Below are positions 41,204 through 51,400 of a stretch of 64,000 nucleotides of DNA, one piece after another (positions within the stretch are counted from its first letter, which is position 1; each line of letters opens with the position of its first letter). A program made the translations under genes and the position numbers. Source of the DNA: Planctomycetaceae bacterium UBA2671 (GTDB lineage: Bacteria > Planctomycetota > Planctomycetia > Planctomycetales > Planctomycetaceae); the NCBI GenBank assembly GCA_002359185.1, contig DEML01000009.1:1039-65038 (forward strand). The letters are read 5' to 3'. The notes under the pieces are model-generated. The model saw nothing but the letters and a program-made list of their open reading frames with translations, ran no database searches and was not told the origin of the DNA.

Positions 41204-42103
41204 ATGAAATTGATAATGACAGCGATGATCCTGGCTTTCGGTCTAAACACTTCCGTGAATGCTCAGGAAGTTTTGAAAGTCTGGCCAGGCAAACCGTCGG
41301 GGCCGGACCGTGAAGTCGGTCCCGAACAAGATATTACCAAACCGACCGATCGCCTGATCGCAGGGCGACGGATCATCAAGCTGGCAAATGTTTCCACGCC
41401 GGAAATCCACGTTTACTTTCCAGAGGAATCGAAACAGAACGGCTCGTCTGTAGTCATTTGCCCCGGCGGTGGTTTCAATATCCTCGCCTGGGATCTGGAA
41501 GGAACTGAAGTGGCGGAATGGCTCAATGAGATCGGTGTGATCGCTGTGGTGCTGAAATATCGTGTGCCGACTCGTGATCAGGATCCCATCTGGAAAGCTC
41601 CCGTGCAGGATACGCAACGCGCGATCAGCTTAGTGCGATCAAAAGTGAAAGAGTGGAATCTGAACGCAGATCGAGTGGGCGTACTCGGCTTCTCAGCAGG
41701 AGGCCACACCGCTGCCCGAGCCGCTTTGACAATAGAGAGGCTTTACGAACCGATTGATAAGAGCGACGAAAATAACTTCCGTCCCAATTCCGCGATGCTC
41801 ATCTATCCGGCTTATCTCAATGATAAAGAGACCTCCGCATTGGCAGCCGATCTAAACGTCGATGAGTCCACACCACCCATGTTTATCGTGCACGCATTCA
41901 ACGATCCCATTTCCGTTGAAGGAAGTCTTTTGCTTTCACTCGAACTAAAGAGAAAGAACATTCCCTTCGATTTGCACGTTTACGATACCGGTGGACACGG
42001 ATACGGCTTGCGCCGCATCGATGATCAACCCGTCACTACCTGGCCCGATCGTTGCACCGATTGGCTGCAAAGAAATGGCTGGCTGACACGAGCCGGTGAA
42101 TAG
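41204..42103 (+). CDS. Exported alpha/beta hydrolase (acetyl esterase/xylanase-like)
   Basis: 299 residues, signal peptide MKLIMTAMILAFGLNTSVNA. Oxyanion region VVICPGGGFNILAWDLEG, nucleophile elbow GFSAGGH, acid in VHAFNDP and His in GGHGYG, giving a full triad. The family (BD-FAE/Axe-like) removes acetyl groups from polysaccharides. Located 45 nt after the sulfatase, suggesting joint action on decorated glycans. Confidence 0.88.
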   Translation: MKLIMTAMILAFGLNTSVNAQEVLKVWPGKPSGPDREVGPEQDITKPTDRLIAGRRIIKLANVSTPEIHVYFPEESKQNGSSVVICPGGGFNILAWDLEGTEVAEWLNEIGVIAVVLKYRVPTRDQDPIWKAPVQDTQRAISLVRSKVKEWNLNADRVGVLGFSAGGHTAARAALTIERLYEPIDKSDENNFRPNSAMLIYPAYLNDKETSALAADLNVDESTPPMFIVHAFNDPISVEGSLLLSLELKRKNIPFDLHVYDTGGHGYGLRRIDDQPVTTWPDRCTDWLQRNGWLTRAGE

Positions 42104-42114
42104 CGAAAAGTAGG

Positions 42115-42138
42115 TTGGGTTAGCGTAGCGTAACCCAA
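42115..42138. repeat. Inverted repeat TTGGGTTA/TAACCCAA (family C)
   Basis: TTGGGTTA (42115-42122), GCGTAGCG, TAACCCAA (42131-42138). A typical planctomycete intergenic palindrome 12 nt after the esterase stop. Confidence 0.65.
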
Positions 42139-42183
42139 CAATACATGTGCGTTAAATTCGTCAGAAATTGTTCGACCTGCGAA

Positions 42184-42330
42184 ATTTGTCCCCTCTCCCT
42201 CTGGGAGAGTGTGAGGGTGAGGGGAAATCGATGTTGATTTCACCAAAAACGTCGAAGGAATCCCCTCATCCGGCCTTCGACCACCTTCTCCCCAAGGAGA
42301 AGGGAAGATTGTCGTTCCCCAAGGAGAGGG
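42184..42330. repeat. CCCCTCTCCC interspersed repeat (family G)
   Basis: The segment contains CCCCTCTCCCTCTGGGAGAG, then GAGGGTGAGGGG, CCCCTCATCCGGCCTTCGAC and CTTCTCCCCAAGGAGAAGGG, with several internal inverted halves. This is a known kind of bacterial intergenic repeat. It sits between convergent genes. Confidence 0.65.
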
Positions 42331-42352
42331 AAAGTGAGTTGATTATCAGACC

Positions 42353-42382
42353 TGACTCACTCACTTGCGATTCGTGTCTGTA
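42353..42382. repeat. Degenerate copy of family E repeat
   Basis: TGACTCACTCACTTGCGATT and following bases closely match the right arm of the repeat at 61148-61177, with about four substitutions. Confidence 0.65.
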
Positions 42383-42394
42383 TTCCTTGAACAC

Positions 42395-44539
42395 CTACTT
42401 CGCTACAGTCGGTTCAGATCGCAAATCGACACTATTCACGGTTTGCACAGCGTATTTCGATTTTAGATTTCCTTGTCCATCAGTCCAGGTCATCGCGGGA
42501 ACCGGAGCTTCGGGTGTGTCGTGATAGGATTGCCCCTGAAACAGTGGGCGAGAAAATCGCGCCGTCGTTTTTTCGGGCAGAGTAGCCACAACTTCTCCAT
42601 CTCGCGTGATGACAAACCCCTTGATCCCACTTTCCAGATCGGCTTCCGCAGTCCAGGTTAATGTGACAGTTTGATCGTCTTTCGACTTCAGCTGCACATT
42701 GGCCGGAACAGGTGGCGGTGTCGTATCACTGACCGCTGCAGTTTTGCGATATTCTTCCATTTTGCTCTGCATCTCATTTTGCCAATCCGCCAGTGCTGCT
42801 TTTGCAGATCGCAACTTTCCGCCAGCTTCCTGGGGAAGTCGATGTTCCAGCCAGAAATCGAAAAACGGAATTGACAAATAACGCGAACCTCCACAATCGT
42901 GACCGGAGTTCGGGTCTGCAGCGAACTCAAAGAAATCCGCTCCGGCTTCCTGGTACGCAGCCTGCATTGCCTTCAATCCATTCCAGGCACTTTTGAATCG
43001 CTCGTGGTCTTTCTCCTTCGCACCAGGGTTCCCCATCATTGGTACGCGATAAATTCCAGTCAGCAATTCCGGCTTTTCAATATCACCTTTGCTCCAGTAA
43101 CCAAATGCGGTTCCCGAACGAAACCAGACCGCAACAATCCGCTCCGGATGCTTCGTCTGCATCAATGAGGCCCAAAATCCGCCACCAGAATGTCCCCACA
43201 GACACCAGGGAGCGTTAGCGATTTCTTCATGTTTTGTGCTTATGGAAAAGTTCGTCAATGCTTTCAGAAATTGCTGGCCGGAACCATTCCGGGGATCGCA
43301 CCAGGAGCGACAATTTACACCGTCACGAGGTTCATAACTGGAACCCATCAAGGCACAATTCCATTTCTTCGCGAGTGCCTGCCAATGCATATCATCAGCA
43401 GCCGTTCGTCCCCCTTCCGAAGCTCCCACGCCACAACCATGTTGATGAACGATCACTCCATGAATAGTTTTGGCATCCTCATGAATCCACAAATAGTAAT
43501 CGACATACAATTTCAACGCGTCTTCTGAAAGACTGGCCGGGTAATGAATTTGATAGCGTGTTCCATTATTGGAACGCTGCTGAGTCGTTTCTGGATTTCG
43601 CAATTTGAAGACGAGGGAATCAATTTTTGCATTTAATTCTTTCGCCTTCGCCTCGGCTTCCTCAACTGGCAGCCCCGGTTTACCTCCCGGACGTTTGTGT
43701 CCAACATGAGATAGGTAGGCATCATGCAGGACTCGATTCTTTTGTCGGACCAAATCGAGCAACTCTTTGGAAAGAGGCTCACGCGACTGGACCCCCCAGG
43801 CGTTGAGAATCGCATCGGCAATCATTTCATGACCGATCGCATTACAATGCACCCCATCGGGAGCCATCGTGAAAGCCGGATCAGATTTACGCTGTTGTTT
43901 CGTGTAAGACGTCAACGGAGTGTGCAGATCGATCACCTGCTCAGCTCCTTTCAGGTCCTGCATAATCCACTTGCCATAGCGTGTGAGGACTTCATCGTAA
44001 TTGACGAAGGGAGCATAATACGCATACTCCTCAGCTCCAGCCGGGCGGGTCTTTTCTTTGACTGGCAGCGAATCAAATGGAGGCGGAGTCATCACAACCA
44101 CCTTCGCTCCAGCTCGATGCACTTTCTCGATCAGTTCCTGAACACCAGCCTGATATTTCTGAAAACGCTCTTCACTAAACGGATAGTAAATTCCATCGTT
44201 CATTCCATAGCAGGCAACGACAACATCCGGTTTAATGGTTTCCAGTGCTCGCTCCAAACGCTCCTGCACATTGGGGCGAGGAAACGGATGATCGGGCTCC
44301 GAAAGACCACAGCAGGTTTCCGAGGAAAGTCCGAGATTGAGAATCTCAGGCATCGGATCGAGTCCCTGAACTCTCAGTTGAGCTTCGAGCTGATCGATGT
44401 ATCCACCAGCATTCGTAATCGAATCACCGAGAAACAGAATCTTTTGTGCCTTCAGCGGAAAGGCAACTTCTTCAGCAGCTTGAACGCTTACAGATACAAT
44501 AAACACAAGTAAGCAGCTAACGGTACGGAACACGTTCAT
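42395..44539 (-). CDS. SGNH hydrolase / alpha-beta hydrolase / FnIII fusion
   Basis: About 714 residues from the ATG at 44539 (GAGGAT upstream; a longer frame to 44623 is not preferred because the signal peptide starts here). Secreted (signal about 1-21). Domain 1 (about 32-265): SGNH/GDSL hydrolase with KILFLGDSIT (Ser40), YGMNDGIYY and DGVHCNAIGH. Domain 2 (about 350-610): alpha/beta hydrolase-like with GVIVHQHGCG, LWGHSGGGFWASLM and DPNSGHDCGG. Domain 3 (about 640-710): fibronectin III-like with PPPVPANVQLKSKDDQTVTL. Two esterase modules in one chain suggests removal of two kinds of ester from polysaccharide. Confidence 0.85.
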   Translation of the reverse strand: MNVFRTVSCLLVFIVSVSVQAAEEVAFPLKAQKILFLGDSITNAGGYIDQLEAQLRVQGLDPMPEILNLGLSSETCCGLSEPDHPFPRPNVQERLERALETIKPDVVVACYGMNDGIYYPFSEERFQKYQAGVQELIEKVHRAGAKVVVMTPPPFDSLPVKEKTRPAGAEEYAYYAPFVNYDEVLTRYGKWIMQDLKGAEQVIDLHTPLTSYTKQQRKSDPAFTMAPDGVHCNAIGHEMIADAILNAWGVQSREPLSKELLDLVRQKNRVLHDAYLSHVGHKRPGGKPGLPVEEAEAKAKELNAKIDSLVFKLRNPETTQQRSNNGTRYQIHYPASLSEDALKLYVDYYLWIHEDAKTIHGVIVHQHGCGVGASEGGRTAADDMHWQALAKKWNCALMGSSYEPRDGVNCRSWCDPRNGSGQQFLKALTNFSISTKHEEIANAPWCLWGHSGGGFWASLMQTKHPERIVAVWFRSGTAFGYWSKGDIEKPELLTGIYRVPMMGNPGAKEKDHERFKSAWNGLKAMQAAYQEAGADFFEFAADPNSGHDCGGSRYLSIPFFDFWLEHRLPQEAGGKLRSAKAALADWQNEMQSKMEEYRKTAAVSDTTPPPVPANVQLKSKDDQTVTLTWTAEADLESGIKGFVITRDGEVVATLPEKTTARFSRPLFQGQSYHDTPEAPVPAMTWTDGQGNLKSKYAVQTVNSVDLRSEPTVAK

Positions 44540-44641
44540 AATTATCCTCAATTGAAAAAGCCAAATTTTCTGGCTCTGAGGATATATAAAAATGAGAGCA
44601 TGCGAAAGCGTGAATACTGTCAATTCGACTGAAGAGCCGAG

Positions 44642-45559
44642 TCAGTTCAACAACGCCGCTTCTTCACGTGTCGTTCCAAGTTCACTAATCGGCTCGACAT
44701 CGACGGAAACATCCAGAGCATGAGAGCCTGAACCAATCACAACGCCTTTGACAGGTGCGACATCACTGTAATCTCGTCCCCAGGCAACCGTAATATGATC
44801 ACTCGACACAAAAATATTATTCGTCGGATCGACATCGACCCAGCCGAGCGGACCACAAAATACGCTCAGCCAGGCGTGCGAAGCATCCGCACCACGCAAA
44901 CGGGGTTTCCCTTTGGGAGGATGAGTTCGCAGATAACCACTCACGTAGCGAGCCGGCAGTTCGACGGCCCGGCAAAGAGCAATCATTAAGTGTGAAAAAT
45001 CCTGACAGACTCCACGCTTGTTGACCAGAACTTCATCTGTTGGAGTATTCACTGTGGTTGCATGAGGGTCGAATGTGAAATCGTCAGAGAAATTTTTCAG
45101 GAGATCCGCCAGACAGACCAGCACCGGGCGGCCTTCCGGGAAAAATCGTTTCGCATATTTAAGCACAGCTTCATCGTAGTCATTGACGCGCGGAGAAGCA
45201 GCCTGCATTTCGCGAACCTGAAAATCGAATGGGCACGGTTCACGACTGATTTCGGAGACGATTTGGTCCCAAGGCTGCGAATTTGTCAGCACAGGCATCT
45301 CTCGGGGATGAACTTCAACTCGACTGGTCGCGCGAATTTCGAGATGATTGTAACCTCGTTCGAACGACAGAAAATGGGCGATATTGCCATAATAGTCGAC
45401 TCGTCGATCAGTCGTTGTTCCGGGAGGACGAGTAATGATTCGGGAATGCTCGCAAGTTTGGAATGGCGTTGAGCGAGGTGTCAGATAGACATAATTCATT
45501 CCGATCGCAACTCGATCAGCCGCATCGAACTTGGTGATATGTGTCACGCGATATCTCAT
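44642..45559 (-). CDS. Transglutaminase-like cysteine protease/transferase
   Basis: 305 residues. Bacterial transglutaminase N-terminal beta domain (about 1-90; MRYRVTHITKFDAADRV), then the transglutaminase core with Cys185 in KRGVCQDFSH, His228 in DASHAWL and Asp244 in VDVDPTNN. These proteins are papain-like and act as peptidases, amidases or acyltransferases. ATG at 45559 overlaps the stop of the ATP-grasp/alpha-E gene (ATGA), showing translational coupling. Last gene of the five-gene cluster. Confidence 0.88.
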   Translation of the reverse strand: MRYRVTHITKFDAADRVAIGMNYVYLTPRSTPFQTCEHSRIITRPPGTTTDRRVDYYGNIAHFLSFERGYNHLEIRATSRVEVHPREMPVLTNSQPWDQIVSEISREPCPFDFQVREMQAASPRVNDYDEAVLKYAKRFFPEGRPVLVCLADLLKNFSDDFTFDPHATTVNTPTDEVLVNKRGVCQDFSHLMIALCRAVELPARYVSGYLRTHPPKGKPRLRGADASHAWLSVFCGPLGWVDVDPTNNIFVSSDHITVAWGRDYSDVAPVKGVVIGSGSHALDVSVDVEPISELGTTREEAALLN

Positions 45560-48105
45560 GAATCTCGTCTCTCCCAATGATCATCCACCTGCTGAGTGAA
45601 CTCCGACAACACAAAAAATGTTGATGTCAATTGGCTGGAAATTTGCTGAACACGTTTGTCCATCCCGTTAAGAATTTTGTCCAGGCCACGTCGATAGTCA
45701 ACCCAGTTCAATGGTCGATCCGTTGTTGGCAAGAGGCACTGCAATTCAAATCGCACACATCGTATGATATCTCGTTCCGGAGAAATGAGCGGCTTTCTGC
45801 GATCCCGATAGGGCAACTCGGCCAGCAGTTTTCGCAACTCATTGAACTGAAATACCAGAGCATGGGGATTGCTGGAATCAGTCACCAGCAAATCAAACAC
45901 AGGCAATACGGAAAAGTTTGCGCGGTAACGGGATCGGTACGTCATGATGCTGTTGCAGACGTCCAGGAGCGTTACCAGCGGCATCACATCCTGATCATCG
46001 ACTTTTTTGAGGAACTCTCGTAAAACCAAAGTCAATTGGCGGGTCCGTTCGAGTGCTCTGCCGATTAACAGGAAATGACGCGTTGGACCATGCACCAGAC
46101 CATCTGTAATTTGGCCTGAGATTGCCGAAATTTGCAGCATCAGGTTGTTCGTCAAATCCTGAAGATCACTGATCGATTGGATTTTATCCGGCTTGATCGT
46201 CTGCTGCATTTGCAAAGTCGCACGCCAGAAATCATCGGTCATCCGATCCCGAACCAACGAGGAAAGACGAATCACATTTTCGCACAAGCCCTGAAAGTTT
46301 CCACTATTTTCATTTTCCCAGACAATCGCGGGCCAGAGTTTTTCCATTCGATCACGAGACGGAATAAATTCATCCAACCCCAGCGACTCTTCAATCCCAC
46401 CCTGCTCGGCCAGGCAGGCGACCATCGGCATGATATCGTTAATCGTCTGCTGACCAAATTCGCTCAGCATCCGGTCAGACACTTTGCGGATCAGTCGTCC
46501 CGTGAATTCCAGTCGTTCAATGTATCGTCCCAACCAGTACAGGTTATCAGCTGCTCGACTGGGAAGTTGATTGTTCGAACGCTTAATCTCTGGACGTTCC
46601 TGAATTTTCGCCAGCAGAGAAACCGGTGGTACGGGCTTGTTCGAGCAAACCCACACATCTTTACTGCACTGTCCAGCTGAGATGGCAAGCGGCATCGGAG
46701 CCCCCCGCTGCTCGACGCGAATCAAACCTCCATTCATCCCCTCATATTTATCCTGAGATTTTACTGCAAAGGTGCGTAATGCGAGATGGCCGGGATGAAA
46801 ATAATCGCCAATCCAGCAGGGTGCGGTCGAACGCAGAATTTTTTCCTGAGCAATGTAAGACCAGGGACGATCCTCTATTTTCGCATGGAGTTTTTGTTGA
46901 CTCTCTTTATCCATTTCACTGACAATGAATTCATCACTCCCGGAATGTGCAAAAGCTGGCTTGATGACCAACTCGTTGAAGTGAGCTTTGACATAATCCC
47001 ACGCTGGCTTTTGCCCGCACCACCAAGTGGCAATTGAGGGAATCACTAATTCTTCGCTGAAGAAATGTTGACAGATTTTTTTCATAAATGGCATGAAGAC
47101 GGGGGAATCGAGCAGGCCGAATTCCGGACCATTGAGCATCACCACATTACGATGCCGCATCGCATTGAGCAGGCCCGAGATCCCATTAGGAGAATAGCCT
47201 CCCACTTCCAGAGGATCGATATTCTGATCGGCGTGCCGTCGGATAATTACATCCACTCCGACCAGACCCGTCAACGTTTTTAGCCAGACATGATTTTTGC
47301 GAACCGTCAAATCATCGGCTTCGACGAGCGTAAATCCCAGATATCTCGCCAGAAAAACATCTTCAAAGTAAAAAGCCTGGGACGGTCCGGAACTGAGAAT
47401 CACGACCGAAGGGTTATCGCTTCTGTGAGCAGAAAGTTGCTTGATCGTTTCCTGCAACTGAATAAAAAACGGGGCCAGTCGATGCACCTGACATTCCCGC
47501 AGAAACTGCGGCAGCGTCTTCGAGATCACAATCCGGTTTTCCAGCGTATAACTGACACCAGCCGGCGAATTGGCCCGATCAGCCATCACCCACCACTGGC
47601 CAGAAGGGGATCGTCCCAACTCGCAGCCATACAATAACAGTCCGGAGCTTTCCGGCGGTAGATTATGAAAGGATCGCAGAAACTGCTTGTTTTTGAAGAT
47701 CAAGTCCGTGGGGATCAATCCATCGGAAATAAGGGTCTGGGCTCCGTACAAATCGCGAACAATCGCTTCAATCAGTCGGGCACGTTGTGCGACTCCAGTT
47801 CGAACAACTTTCCAGTCCGCGGCTGAATACATCGCGGGCAGCAGATCGATTTCCCACGGCCGGTTGGTGCGACGATCGTGATCGAACCCAGTGAGATTAA
47901 CCCCGTTCTCCTGCAGGATTCGATTCGCAGAGTGCAAACGCGTTGACAGGTCAGCCTCATCCAGATTGCCGAGAGACTCGAGCAGTTTATGCCACTGAGG
48001 CTTGATCGTGCCTTCCGGTGTCTTAAATTCATCAAACGCTCCCGCAGGTCCCTGATAGGCCAAGAGTCGTTCCATGATATTACCTGCCGCAACTTCCGAT
48101 GTCAT
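45556..48105 (-). CDS. Circularly permuted ATP-grasp fused to alpha-E domain
   Basis: 849 residues. N-terminal circularly permuted type 2 ATP-grasp (DUF404/DUF407; about 15-490) with VMADRANSPAGVSYTLENR near 173-191, VDVIIRRHADQNIDP, and LVIKPAFAHSGSD. C-terminal alpha-E helical domain (DUF403; about 510-849), starting LPSRAADNLYWLGRYIERLE. Compared with the separate ATP-grasp at 52983, the strand motif is ADR instead of EDN. Both families were predicted from gene neighbourhoods to make peptide or amide bonds. No signal peptide, so cytoplasmic. Fourth gene of the cluster. Confidence 0.88.
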   Translation of the reverse strand: MTSEVAAGNIMERLLAYQGPAGAFDEFKTPEGTIKPQWHKLLESLGNLDEADLSTRLHSANRILQENGVNLTGFDHDRRTNRPWEIDLLPAMYSAADWKVVRTGVAQRARLIEAIVRDLYGAQTLISDGLIPTDLIFKNKQFLRSFHNLPPESSGLLLYGCELGRSPSGQWWVMADRANSPAGVSYTLENRIVISKTLPQFLRECQVHRLAPFFIQLQETIKQLSAHRSDNPSVVILSSGPSQAFYFEDVFLARYLGFTLVEADDLTVRKNHVWLKTLTGLVGVDVIIRRHADQNIDPLEVGGYSPNGISGLLNAMRHRNVVMLNGPEFGLLDSPVFMPFMKKICQHFFSEELVIPSIATWWCGQKPAWDYVKAHFNELVIKPAFAHSGSDEFIVSEMDKESQQKLHAKIEDRPWSYIAQEKILRSTAPCWIGDYFHPGHLALRTFAVKSQDKYEGMNGGLIRVEQRGAPMPLAISAGQCSKDVWVCSNKPVPPVSLLAKIQERPEIKRSNNQLPSRAADNLYWLGRYIERLEFTGRLIRKVSDRMLSEFGQQTINDIMPMVACLAEQGGIEESLGLDEFIPSRDRMEKLWPAIVWENENSGNFQGLCENVIRLSSLVRDRMTDDFWRATLQMQQTIKPDKIQSISDLQDLTNNLMLQISAISGQITDGLVHGPTRHFLLIGRALERTRQLTLVLREFLKKVDDQDVMPLVTLLDVCNSIMTYRSRYRANFSVLPVFDLLVTDSSNPHALVFQFNELRKLLAELPYRDRRKPLISPERDIIRCVRFELQCLLPTTDRPLNWVDYRRGLDKILNGMDKRVQQISSQLTSTFFVLSEFTQQVDDHWERRDS

Positions 48106-48438
48106 TCACGAGTGCCTTGAGAACGCTATTCAAACAGTTAGGTGTGTTCTTGAGTGATCAATCCTTCGTGCAATAGAATAATGAATCGGAACTACCTTGC
48201 CGAGGGTAGAAGCAAACCTCGTGCTAAACCACCACCCCTTGACTCTGTCTGCTATATGTCGTTAGACGTGTGCCACTGCTGGATTGTCTAGCAGTACTGA
48301 GTTCGACGTAGTTTATAGTGCAGAATATGTATTTCTCAAACCCAAGTAGGACAGGCATTTGCTCCGCTCAATTCTCATTTCGTCGGTGGCTGGGGGCGTA
48401 GCGAAGCGAAGCCCCCATAGTAATCACACATGAACTGC
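48106..48438. other. 333-nt gap inside the ATP-grasp/transglutaminase cluster
   Basis: Separates the DUF2126 gene from the ATP-grasp/alpha-E fusion gene on the minus strand. It holds a family D palindrome (48385-48418). Its length suggests a second promoter for the last two genes, but none was identified with confidence. Confidence 0.5.
48385..48418. repeat. GGGGGC/GCCCCC palindrome (family D)
   Basis: GGTGGCTGGGGGC, then GTAGCGAAGCGAA, then GCCCCCA. A second copy with a partly inverted loop is at 63497-63531. Confidence 0.7.
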
Positions 48439-51400
48439 TCACTTCACCTGCCGTCTTAAATCCAGCGTCAGCGGATAATGCGGATTCGGTTGCTCTTCTG
48501 CGATTTCAATTTTTCCAGGTGTATGCCCAAAACGGAAGAACCGGCACGCTCGTCGGCTTTCCGCTTCCAGTGCATTAATCGGAAAAGAAGTCGGATTCAA
48601 TCCGCCCGCATTCTCAATATGATACTGGCAGCCCCCGAGAGATCGTTTCTGCCATTTGTCGACGATATCGAACACCAGAGGCACATGCACGGGAATGGTC
48701 GGATGCAGACAGTTCGGTGGCTGCCAGGCACGATATCTCACGCCTGCTACAAATTCCCCGGTCACTGCCGTTGGCTGCAGCGGCACTGGTCTTCCATTGC
48801 AGGTGACGGCATACCGTTCCGAGAAGGCTCCGGAAAGTTTGACTTGTAGCCGTTCCACAGAGGAATCAACGTACCGTGTCGTCCCCCCTGCCCCGGCTTG
48901 TTCACCCAGAACATACCAGGGCTCAATCGCCTGCCGAAATTCGAGTAGCATACCATCGTAAGTCACGTTTCCAATTTGAGGGCAACGGAACTCGATGTGT
49001 GGAATAAACCAGTCGCTGGAAATAGGGATGCCCGCAGCATTCAATTCATCAATCACACTGCTGAAATCGCTCATCATGTAATGAGGCAGCATGAATTGAT
49101 CGTGCAAGCGTGTCCCCCAGTCGACCAGATCGACTTGATAGGGTTCCTTCCAGAACCAGGCAATAAAGGCCCGTAGCAACAGCTGTTGAGTCAGACTCAT
49201 TCGCGAATGCGGCGGCATCTCAAAGGCACGCAATTCCACAAGACCTAAACGCCCGGTTGAAGAATCCGGTGAATACAATTTATCGATACAGAATTCCGCT
49301 CGGTGGGTGTTCCCCGTTAAGTCAGTCAACAAGTGACGGAATATTCGATCGACCAGCCAGGCGGGTCGGTCTTGCGAAGCTTCTAGAGTATCGAGAGCAA
49401 TCTGCAATTCATAAACCGCATCGCGACGACTTTCATCAACCCGGGGAGCCTGACTAGTCGGGCCGATAAACATGCCGGAAAACAGGTAAGACAATGAGGG
49501 ATGATTATTCCAGAAACGAATCATGCTGCCCAGTAAATCAGGCCGTCGCAGAAACGGACTTTCGGCTACTGTTGCCCCGCCCATCACCACATGATTACCG
49601 CCACCGGTTCCCGTGTGCCGTCCATCCAGCTGAAACTTCTCGGTTCCCAGTCGACACAGATGTGCTTCTTCATAGACGTCAGTCGTGATTTTAACCAACT
49701 CCCGCCAGTTCTGAGCCGGTTGAACATTCACCTCAATCACACCCGGATCGGGAGTGACTTTCATCATCTCGACACGATCGTCATGCGGCGGCAGATACCC
49801 TTCAAATACAACCGGATGCCCCACCTGCTCAGCCGCGGCTTCGATGGCTGTCGTTAAATCGAGATAGTCTTCCAGCGTGCCCACCGGCGGCATGAAAATA
49901 TGAATGTGTCCGTCTCGCGGTTCAACACACAGAGCCGTCCGAATAACCTGATTCGCCTCTGCGACCGCAGCCGCCTGATTATCCACAATTTTCTGTAATG
50001 ATTCCTGAGGCTTCCCGTTAGCAGTTCGCTTTTGAAACTGTGTCTGGACTTCCTGCATTTCCAGCGCGGTCTGCTGAACGGCATTTCGAAGTTCGACATA
50101 TCGGGGAAGACTTGCACGCGATTCGAATGGATCGATCTCGTAAACATCGGGACGGGAATCGTTCGGCTTGGATCGCTTGGGTAACGAGTCAAGCGGCAAA
50201 CGCAATCCGACGGGAGAATCTCCAGGAATCAAAAACAATTTCGGCCCACGAAACGGCCACGGACCACTTTCCCATTTCGCATTCGCCTGCCACCACGCTC
50301 GTTTCAATGGCAAGACAAAACCGACTGGTTCGGTCACGCCGCGTTCCAACGCTCGCGATAACTTCGCCCGCTCTTCAGCATGATTCAAATCAAACTTTTT
50401 CGGATCGACATTCACCGGCAGTTTCTGCTCATCGTGAATGACATTCCAGACATCCTCATAAGCGGGACGGACAAATTTCGATTCCACACCGATATTTTCA
50501 CACAGCACATCGACAAACTGAGCAGCCGCTTCAATATCTGCCTGTTCCTTGGTTTTTGAGGTGGCATACAAATCCTGATTCTGACAGATCGGCTCTCCAT
50601 CTTTTCGCCACAGACACGTCAAAGCCCAACGCGGCAAGGGCTCGCCGGGATACCATTTTCCCTGACCAAAATGCAGAAACGCACCGGGGCCGAAACGGTC
50701 TCGTAATCGAAGCAGCAATTCTTCAGAGAGTCGATATTTCTCCGGTCCGACAGCTGCCTCGGTCCATTCCTCGCCTTCCATATCATCAATCGAAACAAAA
50801 GTCGGCTCGCCACCCATCGTCAATTTGACTTCATTCTCCTCGAGAATGCTTTCAACCTGATCACCAACTTTCAGAATTTCTTCCCAGGTTTCTTCGGTGT
50901 AAGGTTTGGTGACACGGGGGTCTTCATGAATCCGTGTGACTTCCATTTCAAATTCAAATTCGACCTCACACTTATCAACTCCCCCTTCAATAGGAGCAGC
51001 AGACGTCGGTAGTGGAGTACAGGCCAGCGGAATGTGCCCTTCACTGACCAGCAAACCAGAAGTCGGATCGAGGCCAATCCAGCCAGCCCCAGGCAGAAAG
51101 ACTTCGGTCCAGGCGTGTAAGTCCGTGAAATCTTCAGTAGGTCCGCTTGGACCATCGAGTGAACGGATATCGGGTGCAAGCTGTATTAAATAGCCGGAAA
51201 CAAATCGGGTCGCAAATCCGCAATGACGTAAAATCTGCATCAGCAGCCAGGCAGAATCCCGACAAGATCCGGAAAGTTTTTCCAGACTCTCTTCACACGT
51301 TTGTACACCCGGTTCCATGCGGATGGAATACTTGATGTCATTCTGCAGTTGTCGATTCACATCGATCAGAAAATCGATGGTACGACGCGGAGTTCGATCG

